Assembly: GCA_963676345.2 (NCBI GenBank)
Contig: CAXXTS010000001.1
Location: 310,001-374,000 of the forward strand
Source: G963665925 sp963676345
Lineage (GTDB): Bacteria > Bacillota > Clostridia > Peptostreptococcales > Acidaminobacteraceae
Direction of reading: 5' to 3'
DNA length: 64,000 bases
Program-made: the position numbers and the translations under genes
Notes under the pieces: model-generated
Databases searched by the model: none
What the model was told of the DNA's origin: nothing
The model's input: only the letters and a program-made list of their open reading frames with translations
Part shown: positions 42,635-52,684 of the stretch, in pieces
How the letters are laid out: every line of letters begins with the position of its first letter
Numbering within the stretch: the first letter of the stretch is position 1

Positions 42635-42647
42635 CTCTTAGTGAAGA

Positions 42648-44804
42648 CTAGCCACGTGGAATTTCCTCAATAATGAAGGCTTCAATGATGTCGCCTTCCT
42701 TAATATCATTATAATTTTCAATACCAATACCACATTCATATCCGGTTGCAACTTCTTTAACGTCGTCTTTGAAACGTCTTAGTGAAGAAATTTTACCTTC
42801 GTGGACAATGATACCTTCACGCGCAAGCCTAACTTGTGCATTTCTTGTAACTTTACCTTCTTTAACGTATCCACCTGCAATGATGCCCACATTTGGCACT
42901 TTGAATGTTTCACGAACTTCGATATGACCCAGTACAACTTCTTTGTACTCTGGTGCAAGCATACCTGTCATCGCTTTTTCAATGTCATCAATTGCATTGT
43001 AGATGATTCTATATGTTTTCAGTTCAACATTTTCACGCTCTGCCATGTTCTTAACAGCTGTAGCCGGTCTAACGTTGAAACCGATGATGATTGCATTTGA
43101 AGCGGATGCCAGTAGAATGTCAGACTCTGTAACTGTACCGACATTGGCATGGATGATGTTGATTTTAACTTCATCATTTGTAAGCTTCAGCAATGATCCA
43201 CGCAGGGCTTCCACCGAACCGTGAACGTCTGCTTTAATGATGATGTTCAAGTCTTGAACTTCACCTGTTTGAATTTGAGCAAATAGGTCTTCAAGAGAAA
43301 CATGCTTGGTTTCAGTCAGATTGTTCACACGTCTTTCAGATGCACGCTTTTCAGCAATGGTTCTGGCAAGACGGTCATCGCTGACTACATATAGCTTGTC
43401 ACCTGCTTGAGGCACATCGTTCAGACCCATAATTTCAACAGCTGATGCTGGTCCAACCTTTTGAATTTGTTTACCAACGTGGTTGAGCATAGCTCTGACA
43501 CGACCATAAGTTGTGCCTGCAATAACTGAATCGCCGACTTTCATTTGTCCTTTTTCAATCAGAACAGATGTAACCGTACCGCGACCTTTGTCAACCTTGG
43601 CTTCAATAATTGTACCTACTGCTGGACGGTTCGGATTCGCTTTAAGCTCTTGCATTTCAGCAACAAGCAGAACCATTTCAAGCAGTTGGTCAATACCTTC
43701 GCGCTTAAGCGCTGAAACTGGTACGGAAATAACATCGCCGCCCCACTCTTCAATAAGGATGCCTTGCTCAGAAAGCTCTTGCTTTACACGGTCTGGGTTT
43801 GCATTGATCTTGTCAATTTTATTGATTGCAACAATAATCGGAACGCCTGCCGCTCTGGCATGGTCAATGGCTTCAATAGTCTGTGGCATAACACCGTCAT
43901 CTGCAGCAACAACCAAAATAGCGATATCTGTAACCTTTGCACCACGTGCACGAAGCGATGTAAAGGCCTCATGACCAGGTGTGTCAAGGAATACAATTTT
44001 TTCATTATTGTGTACAACTTCAGAAGCACCAATGTGCTGCGTGATACCGCCAGCCTCACCATCAGCAACCTTTGAAGAACGGATTGCATCCAGTAGAGAT
44101 GTTTTACCATGGTCAACGTGACCCATTACAGTTACAACTGGTGCACGCTTTTCAAGTGTATCTGCTGGATCTTCTTCATCCAGATTGAACAGATCGATAT
44201 CATCGATTGGCTTTTCTTTTTCAATTTTAATGCCAAACTCTCCTGCGATAAGCTCTGCAGTTTCAAAGTCAACTTCTTGATTCACTGCTGCCATAACGCC
44301 AAGTTGCATAAGCTTTACAATAAGCTGGTTTGATGGCTTGCCAAGTTGATCCGCCAGGTCAGAAACAATCACAGTCTCGCCGATGCGAATAACACCACTC
44401 TCAGCGTCTGCTTTTTCTGCTGCCTGGTGTTCTTGCTTATACTTGCCACGCTTTTGTTTTTTCTTTTTTCTACTTTTTGATTTTTTGATCGAGCGTTCTT
44501 TTTTCTCGAACTCTTCGTCTTCAATCGCTTCAAGGTCAATCTTAAGGCGATCATTATGCGCTTTTTCACGCGCTAATGCTTCAGCATCTTCGTCGACTTC
44601 AACTTCAGCTGCTCCTTCAACTTCAGGGGCACTTTCTTCACCACTGAAGAACTCCATAATCAGTTCTGCCTCGTCGTCTTCTAATGCGCTCATATGATTT
44701 GCTACTTCAATATCAAATTCTTTGAGCTTTTCAATCATTTCCTTACTGGAAACGCCTAGATCTTTTGCTAATTGGTAAATACGAATTTTGGACAAATCGC
44801 TCAC
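42648..44804 (-). CDS. infB: Translation initiation factor IF-2
   Basis: 718 residues. Two N-terminal IF2N domains (KIRIYQLAKDLGVSSKEMIEKLKEF; a second at GETVIVSDLADQLGKPSNQLIVKLMQLG) are joined by a basic stretch. G domain with GHVDHGKTSLLDAI, DTPGHEAF and NKIDK, then domains II-IV with the fMet-tRNA-binding C2 end. Places initiator tRNA on the 30S. Member of the rimP-nusA-ylxR-ylxQ-infB-rbfA operon. Confidence 0.98.
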   Translation of the reverse strand: MSDLSKIRIYQLAKDLGVSSKEMIEKLKEFDIEVANHMSALEDDEAELIMEFFSGEESAPEVEGAAEVEVDEDAEALAREKAHNDRLKIDLEAIEDEEFEKKERSIKKSKSRKKKKQKRGKYKQEHQAAEKADAESGVIRIGETVIVSDLADQLGKPSNQLIVKLMQLGVMAAVNQEVDFETAELIAGEFGIKIEKEKPIDDIDLFNLDEEDPADTLEKRAPVVTVMGHVDHGKTSLLDAIRSSKVADGEAGGITQHIGASEVVHNNEKIVFLDTPGHEAFTSLRARGAKVTDIAILVVAADDGVMPQTIEAIDHARAAGVPIIVAINKIDKINANPDRVKQELSEQGILIEEWGGDVISVPVSALKREGIDQLLEMVLLVAEMQELKANPNRPAVGTIIEAKVDKGRGTVTSVLIEKGQMKVGDSVIAGTTYGRVRAMLNHVGKQIQKVGPASAVEIMGLNDVPQAGDKLYVVSDDRLARTIAEKRASERRVNNLTETKHVSLEDLFAQIQTGEVQDLNIIIKADVHGSVEALRGSLLKLTNDEVKINIIHANVGTVTESDILLASASNAIIIGFNVRPATAVKNMAERENVELKTYRIIYNAIDDIEKAMTGMLAPEYKEVVLGHIEVRETFKVPNVGIIAGGYVKEGKVTRNAQVRLAREGIIVHEGKISSLRRFKDDVKEVATGYECGIGIENYNDIKEGDIIEAFIIEEIPRG

Positions 44805-44826
44805 CTCCGGAAGTACTACGTGTCAT

Positions 44827-45132
44827 CTACGCATCCAAAGCTTTGAGCATTTCCTTTGCAAATCCGGAATCAGTCACCCCGAAAACTGTTCGGTTAACTT
44901 TCCCTATTGCCGAAGACAATGTGTCTCTGTCTTCAATAATTCTTACTGGAATATTTCTGCTTTTGCATAGATGTAAGAAACGGTCTTTAGTATTATCAGA
45001 TGCGTCGCCTGCTATAAATAGCAGCACTACGGCACCTTTTTTAATATTGATGATACACGTGTCCTCGCCTGTTACCAGGTTTCTGGACTTATGTGCGAAG
45101 CCTAGCAAAGATAAAAATTTATTGTTTATCAT
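44827..45132 (-). CDS. ylxQ: L7Ae family K-turn RNA-binding protein YlxQ
   Basis: 101 residues with the L7Ae/L30e fold: FLSLLGFAHKSRNLVTGEDTCINIKKGAVVLLFIAGDAS at the N-terminal half. K-turn binding proteins of this type are always found between ylxR and infB in Firmicutes. Its start overlaps ylxR by 14 nt. Function in the cell is not well defined; binds RNA kink-turns. Confidence 0.92.
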   Translation of the reverse strand: MINNKFLSLLGFAHKSRNLVTGEDTCIINIKKGAVVLLFIAGDASDNTKDRFLHLCKSRNIPVRIIEDRDTLSSAIGKVNRTVFGVTDSGFAKEMLKALDA

Positions 45133-45394
45133 GTGCCTCTAGCTCCTTATATAGTTTTTCGTATATTTCCTTGTCCACTTCACATCCGAAAGCGCGGTTT
45201 AGCGTTTTTTTCTTTTCAGCCTTCTTTAGGCACTCAGCGTCTTGACATATATATGCCCCGCGTCCGTGCGCCTTACCTGTAAAGTCTACGCTCATTTCGC
45301 CTTCTTTGTTGCGTACGATGCGGATCAATTCCTTTTTTGGCTTTTGTTCATTGCATCCTACGCATTTACGAAGTGGTATTTTCTTCTTTTGCAT
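45119..45394 (-). CDS. ylxR: YlxR family RNA-binding protein
   Basis: 91 residues, DUF448. Conserved KKIPLRKCVGCNEQKPKKELIRIVR at the N terminus and GKAHGRGAYICQDAECLKKAEKKKTLNRAF. The GRGAYIC segment is the presumed RNA-binding surface. Lies between nusA and ylxQ in the standard operon. In Streptococcus the structure looks like a nucleic-acid binder; in other Firmicutes it may act with RNase P. Confidence 0.93.
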   Translation of the reverse strand: MQKKKIPLRKCVGCNEQKPKKELIRIVRNKEGEMSVDFTGKAHGRGAYICQDAECLKKAEKKKTLNRAFGCEVDKEIYEKLYKELEAHDKQ

Positions 45395-45411
45395 GGGAAT
45401 CCCTAGCCTCT

Positions 45412-46605
45412 CTATTCTAGAATTTCATCTTCTAAATCTTCAGGAAGATCAGTCATTTCCATGTCTTCTACAACAACATCTTCTTCAGTTTCAACAAGTT
45501 GAGCTTCTTCAGTTTCTGGTGCTTCTTCAGCTTCTGACGCCTCAGGCATCTTTTCCAGTTCTTCTAGATACTGCTCATACTGTGTTTCACTCTTGATGTC
45601 TATTTTCCATCCTGTCAGCTTCGCTGCAAGACGTGCATTTTGTCCTTCTTTACCAATTGCAAGTGACAACTGATAGTCCGGAACCACAACAAGCGCACTT
45701 TTTTCATCTTCATTTACATCAACGCGCTCAACCTTCGATGGGCTCAGTGCATTTGAAATAAATTCTGAAGGATCTTCACTCCACTTGATGATGTCAATTT
45801 TCTCGCCACCCAGTTCTGTAACTACAGACTGAACACGAACACCCTTTTGGCCTACACAAGAACCTACTGGGTCAATGTCTTCCAGTGGTGAGAACACTGC
45901 AATTTTAGTTCTTGAACCTGCTTCACGAGAGATGCTTCTTATTTCAACTTCACCATTATAAATTTCAGGCACTTCAAGCTCAAATAGACGCTTAACCAGA
46001 CCCGGATGTGTTCTTGATACAAGAATTTGAGGTCCCTTTGGCGTCTTCTTAACTTCTACGATATAAGACTTAATACGTTGTCCCTGTTCGTACATTTCAC
46101 CAGGAATTTGCTCGGACGGAAGCAAAATAGCTTCTGTACGACCCAAGTTAATGTACATTGTTCCCTTAGACATACGCTGGATCTGACCATTAATAATTTC
46201 TGACTCTCTATTGCTAAACTCGTCAAAAATGATTGATCTCTCCGCTTCTCGCAGACGCTGTACAACGACCTGCTTTGCAGTTTGTGCAGCAATACGACCA
46301 AAGTTACGTGGGGTTACTTCCTCTTCAACAAAATCACCAATTTCAAAATTTGGATTTTCAAGTTTTGCCTCATCAAGAGAAATTTCTGTAAAGTCATCCA
46401 TTGACTCCTCCACAACTTCTCTCAGTGAGTATACTTTGAACTCGCCAGAATCTGTATCGATGTGCACGCGCACATTCTGAGAAGAACCAAAATTCTTCTT
46501 GAAAGCAGTAATCAGTGCTGCCTCAATTGTCTCTAGAAGTATTTCCTTGCTGATGCCTTTTTCTTTTTCGATTTGCTCTAGCGCTTCAAACAGTTCAGCT
46601 TTCAC
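45412..46605 (-). CDS. nusA: Transcription factor NusA
   Basis: 397 residues: N-terminal RNA polymerase-binding domain (1-130), S1 domain (about 135-200, with GTMYINLGRTEAILLPSEQIPGE), two KH domains (SREAGSRTKIAV...DPVGSCVGQKGVRV; then AIGKEGQNARLAAKLTGWKI) and an acidic tail. Controls pausing, termination and antitermination. Second gene of its operon, 18 nt after rimP. Confidence 0.97.
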   Translation of the reverse strand: MKAELFEALEQIEKEKGISKEILLETIEAALITAFKKNFGSSQNVRVHIDTDSGEFKVYSLREVVEESMDDFTEISLDEAKLENPNFEIGDFVEEEVTPRNFGRIAAQTAKQVVVQRLREAERSIIFDEFSNRESEIINGQIQRMSKGTMYINLGRTEAILLPSEQIPGEMYEQGQRIKSYIVEVKKTPKGPQILVSRTHPGLVKRLFELEVPEIYNGEVEIRSISREAGSRTKIAVFSPLEDIDPVGSCVGQKGVRVQSVVTELGGEKIDIIKWSEDPSEFISNALSPSKVERVDVNEDEKSALVVVPDYQLSLAIGKEGQNARLAAKLTGWKIDIKSETQYEQYLEELEKMPEASEAEEAPETEEAQLVETEEDVVVEDMEMTDLPEDLEDEILE

Positions 46606-46623
46606 TTTATGCGCCTCCTTTTA

Positions 46624-47088
46624 TTAGAAAGTAACCAGCAGCTTCACCACTGCCGCCTTTGATTTTGGAATTTCAACCGTGTTTGAATCATCACGTGTTA
46701 AGATGATTTTATTGTCCTTCAGGCCTACGAGTGTACCCTGAATGACTTTTTCGCCTTCAATTGGCTGATATAGGTTAACCTGTACCATTTTACCGGCATA
46801 CTTCAGATAATCCTCGTCTTTTTTAAATTCTCGTTCAACGCCTGGTGATGTGACTTCCAGAAAATAATTTTCTTCAATTGGGTCCACTTCATCCAGTCTC
46901 TTGTTGAGATACTTGCTAACCAGGCCACAATCATCCAGTCCAACGCCGCCATCTTTATCAATGATGACACGAAGATATCTGTGTGGACCTTCTTTAACAA
47001 ATTCAACATCTACCAGTTCAAGACCATTGGATGCCAAATGGCCTTTTACAAGGTCACGCACGACATCAACAACTCTTTTCTTTCCCAT
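46624..47088 (-). CDS. rimP: Ribosome maturation factor RimP
   Basis: 154 residues; needed for 30S assembly. Conserved VDVEFVKEGPHRYLRVIIDKDGGVGLDDCGLVSKYLNKRLDEVDPI and the EVTSPGVER motif. First gene of the nusA-infB operon, with its promoter about 150 nt upstream and AAGGAGGT before the ATG. Confidence 0.96.
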   Translation of the reverse strand: MGKKRVVDVVRDLVKGHLASNGLELVDVEFVKEGPHRYLRVIIDKDGGVGLDDCGLVSKYLNKRLDEVDPIEENYFLEVTSPGVEREFKKDEDYLKYAGKMVQVNLYQPIEGEKVIQGTLVGLKDNKIILTRDDSNTVEIPKSKAAVVKLLVTF

Positions 47089-47179
47089 GTAGATCTACCT
47101 CCTTTATTTAGTTTTTTATTTAATTGTAAAAGCAGATCGAGCTGAAATCTGATTAGAACATCAAACTCTCTCCATTAAG

Positions 47180-47205
47180 AAGGAGTGGGCCTCGACCCAC
47201 TCCTT
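47180..47205 (-). terminator. Hairpin between polC and rimP
   Basis: AAGGAGTGGG / CCCACTCCTT, 10 bp perfect with a six-base loop. It ends polC but lies downstream of the rimP promoter, so it could also attenuate the rimP operon. T tract after it is weak (TTCTTAAT). Confidence 0.65.
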
Positions 47206-47235
47206 CAGCTTTTCTTATCATTTTGTCCATCTAAA

Positions 47236-47264
47236 AGTATATCATATGTTGATACACTATGCAA
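47236..47264 (-). promoter_or_regulatory. Promoter of the rimP-nusA-infB operon
   Basis: Minus-strand TTGCAT (47259-47264), 17-bp spacer, TATACT (47236-47241). Confidence 0.7.
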
Positions 47265-47281
47265 ATCTCTATCAAATCGGT

Positions 47282-50200
47282 CTAAAAACCGAAGAGGGAC
47301 AATTGATTGTCTTCAGGCAGACCCACTAGACAACCGTGCTCGCGAAGGGCTTCAATAACGGTCTTTGTAACCTTAGCTTTGGTTCTCAGATCTTGAATGG
47401 AAAGGATTTCACCTTGGGCAACTGCACTCACCAAGGCTTTCGCGGCGTTCTCTCCAACCCCTTGAAGGGCCTGGAATGGCGGTAAAATCTTATCATCTAC
47501 GATTTTGAATTTAGTTGCATCTGATTTATACAGGTCTACTTTTAAGAATCCAAAACCACGTGCATACATCTCACGAACAATTTCAAGAATTGTATAAAGG
47601 TCCTGATCTTTTTTTGACAAGTTCATCTCCACATTATCAAGCTCATTCATTTTAGCGCTGACAGCAGCTGTGCCCTGACAAATCAGGTGCGCATCGAAGT
47701 CATCCACTTTGATACCAAAGTGGGTCGCGTAAAATGCAAGCGGATAATGTACTTTAAAGTATGCAATTCTAAAGGACATCATTACATACGCTACGGCATG
47801 GGCTTTAGGGAACATGTATTTGATTTGATTACACGACCAGATATACCACTCTGGAACATTGTTTTCTTTCATCAATTCAATATCTTCATCGGTCAGGCCC
47901 TTCCCCTTACGAACCTTCTCCATGATTTTAAAGGAACTAAGTGGCGGCAGTCCCTGATACATCAGATAAACCATGATGTCATCACGCGTTGAGATAACAT
48001 CTTTGATTTCAACAGTCCCATTTCTTACAAGATCCTGCGCGTTGTTCAACCATACATCCGTACCATGGGACAGGCCCGATATGCGAACCAGATCAGCAAA
48101 TGTTTTGGGTTGTGTATCTACTAGCATTTGACGTACAAAACGGGTTCCGAATTCCGGAATTCCGAGAGAGCCGATATCCAGTGGATAGTTCGGATCTAAA
48201 ATATTGAGTGTGTCAATGCTAGTAAAAATACTGACCGTCTCCTGATCATCCAGAGGTACGTCAAATATATTGACATGTGTTATGTCCTCAAGCTCACGAA
48301 TGATGGTCGGAACGTCGTGTCCAAGTATATCAAGCTTTAGAATACGACCCGAGATCGAATGGTAATCAAAGTGCGTTGTCAGTACCCCACAATTTACATC
48401 ATTAGCAGGGTATTGTATTGGTGTGAAATCTGAAGCTTCTTTATAATCAGGAATTACCATGATACCGCCGGGATGCTGACCCGATGTTCTCTTAATACCT
48501 GTACAGCCCTGCGCCAGTCTGATAATTTCCTTTGAATTGACATTTTCCTGTCCGCGTTCTTCAAAGTACTTCTTAACGAAGCCATATGCCGTCTTTTCAG
48601 CAACTGTACCTATGGTCCCCGCTTTATAAACGTACCCTGTACCAAAGAGCTCTTCAGTATATTTATGCGATGTCGCCTGGTATACACCGGCAAAGTTAAG
48701 GTCAATATCGGGCTCTTTGTCTCCGTTAAAGCCAAGGAATGTCGCAAATGGAATATCATGCCCGTCTTTCTTGTAGGGTTTACCGCACTCGGGACAATCT
48801 CTGTCAGGCAAGTCTGCACCCGAACCAATACTACCATCGGTGATAAATGTAGAATGCTGACAACTCATACAAATATAGTGCGGCGGCAATGGGTTAACCT
48901 CTGTAATATCTGACATGGTTGCGGCGAATGATGACCCCACCGATCCACGCGAACCTACGAGATAACCATCTTCAAGTGACTTTGTAACCAGCTTTTGGGC
49001 GATGATATACATTACCGCATATCCATTGCTAATAATTGAGTTCAGTTCGGCTTCAAGACGCTCTTCTACGATTTCAGGCAAGTCATCTCCATAAATACTG
49101 CGTGCCTTTTTGTAACACATTTCCCTGAGCTCTTCATCCGACCCTTCAATACGTGGTGGATAGGTTTCCTTTGGAATTGGCAGTATTTCATCAATGCTGT
49201 CTGCAAGGGCATTTGGCGTTGCAATAACAACCTCATGTGCCTTTTCGTTTCCAAGGTAAGCAAACTCACGCATCATATCATCTGTGGTTCTAAAGTAGAG
49301 TGGCGGCTGGTTGTCTGCATCAGCAAAGCCCTTGCCAGCCATAATGATTCTTCTATAAACTTCATCTTCAGGATTTAGGAAATGGACATCTCCCGTTGCA
49401 ACTACTGGAAGTTGTAATTGCTCCCCCAGCTGTACTATTTTTCGGTTCATATCACGAAGTTCTTCTTCATCTTTGGCTATGCCTTTATCAATCATAAATG
49501 CGTTGTTGCCAACGGGTTGAATTTCAAGATAGTCATAGTACTTTGCAACCTTTTCAATCTCGGCATCTGATTTATTGGATAGAATTGCCTTAAAGAGCTC
49601 TCCCGCTTCACATGCAGAACCAATAATGAGGTTCTCACGATATTTGGTCAGCAGACTTTTAGGTATTCTTGGTCTTCTATAGAAGGTTTTGGTGTTGGAA
49701 TGACTAACCAGATTATATAGATCCTTAAGACCCTTCTGATTTTTCACAAGTATAATAACGTGATAGGTTTCTGCACTCTTATAATCAAGTTCTTGCAGGC
49801 CTAGTTCATTAATACCAGCCATATCGTTGATTTCTAAGTCACGCAACATGGAAATAAAGCGAATAAGAATTTTTGCCGTTGCCATAGCATCGTCCACTGC
49901 TCTGTGGTGATTCTCCAATTTGATCTTAAGCTTTTTAGCAACCTGATTGAGACGATGGCGCTTCATGTCTTTCATAAGGAGCCTTGAAAGTGTCAGCGTA
50001 TCCACAACAACCGGGTCAAAGATATAGCCTAAAATATCGGCCTGTGCCTTAATAAAAGACACATCAAAACTTGCATTGTGAGCAACAACAGCACTGTCCC
50101 CTACAAAATCGAGAAACTTTGGAAGTATGACATCAATTGGTGGTTCATCAGATACCATATCATCTGTAATACCCGTTAATTCCACAATTTTTGCTGGAAT

Positions 50201-51622
50201 TGGACGTCCGGGATTAATCAGTGCATTGTAGGAATCTATAATCTCACCGTTTTTAACTTTTACCGCACCAATTTCAGTAATCATGTCGTGCTTAAAGGAT
50301 AGGCCCGTTGTTTCAATATCAAACACAACAAAGGTTTGGTTGAGATCCGCATCATTGGGATTCTTAATAACCTCGGCATCATCATTAAACAAGTAGCCTT
50401 CCACACCGTAGATGACTTTAATGTCCTTGCCCTCTGATGCGTGCATGGCATCTGGAAAGGCTTGAAGTACACCATGATCTGTAATGGCTACTGCTTTATG
50501 CCCCCACTTGGCTGCTGTATTCACCAAGTCTTTTACAGAGGCAACACCATCCATATCGGACATGTTTGTATGCATGTGAAGTTCCACACGCTTTTCCTCT
50601 GCGGTATCCATACGGCTTTTTTCAACTTTACCTTCATTGATATTCATTACGAACAGCATGAGTTCCCTATCAAAGGAGTCGTATCTAATATTGCCTTCAA
50701 CTTTATACCACACACCCTTTTGAAGCGCTTGTTCAAGCTCATCAGCTTCTTCAGGCTTGGCAAAAATTTTACAGTTAATAGAATAAGAATAATCTGTAAT
50801 GGCAAATGAAATCAGCTTTTTACCGCTTCTAAGCTCACGTGTATCCTTTTCAAATATTTTGCCTTCAAAACATACAATGGACTCTTCTTCCATATTGCCT
50901 TTAATCGGTACAGGGGGTCGTTTAATTTCTCTTCTATAAATAACATGGGCAGGTTTTTCTTTTGGTGACTTGGACCTTGGCGTATAGCCGCCATCACTTT
51001 TATAGCCCCCAGAAGCCGAAGGTTTATTTGTCTGCTCCATACTGTTCTTTCTGCGTTCAACTTGCTGGACTTCCATTGCTTGTTTAGCCTTGAGCTGCTT
51101 ATTCTCTTGAAATGCAGCCATTCTGCTTTCGTGACCCACTTCATCGTATTTCAGCTCAACACCAAGGGATAGATTGACTTCCTTTTGAATTTGCTGGCTA
51201 ATGATTTTTTCACAATTCTTCTGTTGAAGCTGTCTGATTGAAAATTCATCAGGCATGTGTATTTCAAGCGTTTCAGCACTCAGTTCCGGCTTCATTTGCT
51301 TAAGCATGCCATTAAGGCCTGGACAAATTTTAGAGGTCATCCAGACAACGGTCGGCCAGTATTTCTCAAGAATCTGTGAAGGGTCTTCTTTGTCCCAGTC
51401 AAACCGAATATAAATCTTAATGTCCTCGATAACAGGTAGATCAGACTTAATGCGGTGAACCAGCTTGTCTCTGACTTCCGGCTCTACTACATCCCCTGTT
51501 TCAAAATAGAGCTGCACCTGCTTAAGCTGCTTAACATATTTAATTTCTTTGACTCTTACTGCTTCTGAATCCAAGTGCGCATCGAGACACGCTTTGAATC
51601 CCCCCGTCTGTAACTCAGACAT
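47282..51622 (-). CDS. polC: DNA polymerase III PolC
   Basis: The Gram-positive replicative polymerase, 1446 residues. In order: N-terminal domains and OB fold (to about 330), PHP domain opened by VELHMHTNMSDMDGV, the DEDD 3'-5' exonuclease inserted in it (FVVFDIETTGLSFKHD with ID/HN partners, about 425-590), remainder of PHP, then the PolC palm with ...GFNGDKEPDIDLNFAG, zinc-finger-like CMSCQHS...CPECG (four Cys) and a C-terminal DNA-binding part. Proofreading and synthesis in one chain. Nine nt after ispG. Confidence 0.98.
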   Translation of the reverse strand: MSELQTGGFKACLDAHLDSEAVRVKEIKYVKQLKQVQLYFETGDVVEPEVRDKLVHRIKSDLPVIEDIKIYIRFDWDKEDPSQILEKYWPTVVWMTSKICPGLNGMLKQMKPELSAETLEIHMPDEFSIRQLQQKNCEKIISQQIQKEVNLSLGVELKYDEVGHESRMAAFQENKQLKAKQAMEVQQVERRKNSMEQTNKPSASGGYKSDGGYTPRSKSPKEKPAHVIYRREIKRPPVPIKGNMEEESIVCFEGKIFEKDTRELRSGKKLISFAITDYSYSINCKIFAKPEEADELEQALQKGVWYKVEGNIRYDSFDRELMLFVMNINEGKVEKSRMDTAEEKRVELHMHTNMSDMDGVASVKDLVNTAAKWGHKAVAITDHGVLQAFPDAMHASEGKDIKVIYGVEGYLFNDDAEVIKNPNDADLNQTFVVFDIETTGLSFKHDMITEIGAVKVKNGEIIDSYNALINPGRPIPAKIVELTGITDDMVSDEPPIDVILPKFLDFVGDSAVVAHNASFDVSFIKAQADILGYIFDPVVVDTLTLSRLLMKDMKRHRLNQVAKKLKIKLENHHRAVDDAMATAKILIRFISMLRDLEINDMAGINELGLQELDYKSAETYHVIILVKNQKGLKDLYNLVSHSNTKTFYRRPRIPKSLLTKYRENLIIGSACEAGELFKAILSNKSDAEIEKVAKYYDYLEIQPVGNNAFMIDKGIAKDEEELRDMNRKIVQLGEQLQLPVVATGDVHFLNPEDEVYRRIIMAGKGFADADNQPPLYFRTTDDMMREFAYLGNEKAHEVVIATPNALADSIDEILPIPKETYPPRIEGSDEELREMCYKKARSIYGDDLPEIVEERLEAELNSIISNGYAVMYIIAQKLVTKSLEDGYLVGSRGSVGSSFAATMSDITEVNPLPPHYICMSCQHSTFITDGSIGSGADLPDRDCPECGKPYKKDGHDIPFATFLGFNGDKEPDIDLNFAGVYQATSHKYTEELFGTGYVYKAGTIGTVAEKTAYGFVKKYFEERGQENVNSKEIIRLAQGCTGIKRTSGQHPGGIMVIPDYKEASDFTPIQYPANDVNCGVLTTHFDYHSISGRILKLDILGHDVPTIIRELEDITHVNIFDVPLDDQETVSIFTSIDTLNILDPNYPLDIGSLGIPEFGTRFVRQMLVDTQPKTFADLVRISGLSHGTDVWLNNAQDLVRNGTVEIKDVISTRDDIMVYLMYQGLPPLSSFKIMEKVRKGKGLTDEDIELMKENNVPEWYIWSCNQIKYMFPKAHAVAYVMMSFRIAYFKVHYPLAFYATHFGIKVDDFDAHLICQGTAAVSAKMNELDNVEMNLSKKDQDLYTILEIVREMYARGFGFLKVDLYKSDATKFKIVDDKILPPFQALQGVGENAAKALVSAVAQGEILSIQDLRTKAKVTKTVIEALREHGCLVGLPEDNQLSLFGF

Positions 51623-51630
51623 TTACTCAC

Positions 51631-52680
51631 CTACATTTTCATTATTTCTTCGATTAACGCGTCAACGACTTCTTCTTCGCGGACTTTCTTAATAATTTCA
51701 CCCTTCACAAAGATCAGTGCTTCCCCTCGCCCTGATGCAATGCCGATGTCCGCTTCACGGGCCTCGCCCGGTCCATTCACAGCACACCCCATAACTGCTA
51801 GTGTAAGCTGTTTATCTATGTTTTTTATACGCGACTCAATCTCTGTCGCAATTTTATCCAAATTCACTTGGCATCTGCCACAGGTTGGACATGAAATCAT
51901 CTTTATTCCAAATGAACGCAGTCCAAGCGAAGACAAGATTTCACGTCCAACGCGAATCTCCTCCACCGGATCACCTGTAAGCGATATTCTCAGTGTGTCT
52001 CCATAACCGCTCAGCAGCAATGCGCCCACGCCAACGGACGACTTAACTGTCCCTGAAAACCGTGTTCCTGATTCAGTTATACCTATATGAAATGGATAGT
52101 CTACCTGCTCAGCAAGCTGTGCATAAGCATCAAGCGTCAGATGAATATCAGAGGCTTTAAGCGCCACTATAGTATCATAAAACGCAAGGGCTTCAAGCTG
52201 ACGTATATGCCCCATTGCACTCTCAACCATGGCCGCAGCACACACGCCGCCGTGCTTTTTTATCAACTCTTTCTCAAGTGAACCGGCATTGACGCCAATA
52301 CGTATGGGAATGCCTGCTTCACGTGCTGCAAGGACAACCTCTTTTACGCGTTCTTTTGAGCCTATATTACCTGGGTTGATTCTAAGTTTATCTACACCGC
52401 GCTTGATGGCCTCAAGCGCGAGCTTGTAATCAAAATGAATATCTGCTACGAGTGGTATTTCAATTTGTGCCTTAATTTCAGAAAGTTTTGTAGCCGCTTC
52501 CATATCTGGGACCGCAACACGTACAATTTCACAACCTGCTTCTTCAAGGGCTTTAATCTGTCTTACAGTCGCCTTAACATCGCGTGTGTCAGTATTTGTC
52601 ATAGACTGTACTGTAATAGGCGCATCCCCACCTACTGCCACTTTGCCTACCATAACTTGGCGTGTTTTTCTTCTTTGCAT
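51631..52680 (-). CDS. ispG: 4-hydroxy-3-methylbut-2-enyl diphosphate synthase IspG
   Basis: Iron-sulfur enzyme of the MEP isoprenoid route, 349 residues from MQRRKTRQVMVGKV, which follows GGAGGATAG; the TTG five codons earlier is the ribosome-binding site itself. TIM barrel with VQSMTNTDTRDV and the 4Fe-4S Cys set in SCPTCGRCQ and GCAVNGPGEA. Same block holds dxr, two genes upstream, with rseP between: the common dxr-rseP-ispG-polC order. Confidence 0.97.
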   Translation of the reverse strand: MQRRKTRQVMVGKVAVGGDAPITVQSMTNTDTRDVKATVRQIKALEEAGCEIVRVAVPDMEAATKLSEIKAQIEIPLVADIHFDYKLALEAIKRGVDKLRINPGNIGSKERVKEVVLAAREAGIPIRIGVNAGSLEKELIKKHGGVCAAAMVESAMGHIRQLEALAFYDTIVALKASDIHLTLDAYAQLAEQVDYPFHIGITESGTRFSGTVKSSVGVGALLLSGYGDTLRISLTGDPVEEIRVGREILSSLGLRSFGIKMISCPTCGRCQVNLDKIATEIESRIKNIDKQLTLAVMGCAVNGPGEAREADIGIASGRGEALIFVKGEIIKKVREEEVVDALIEEIMKM

Positions 52681-52684
52681 GCGT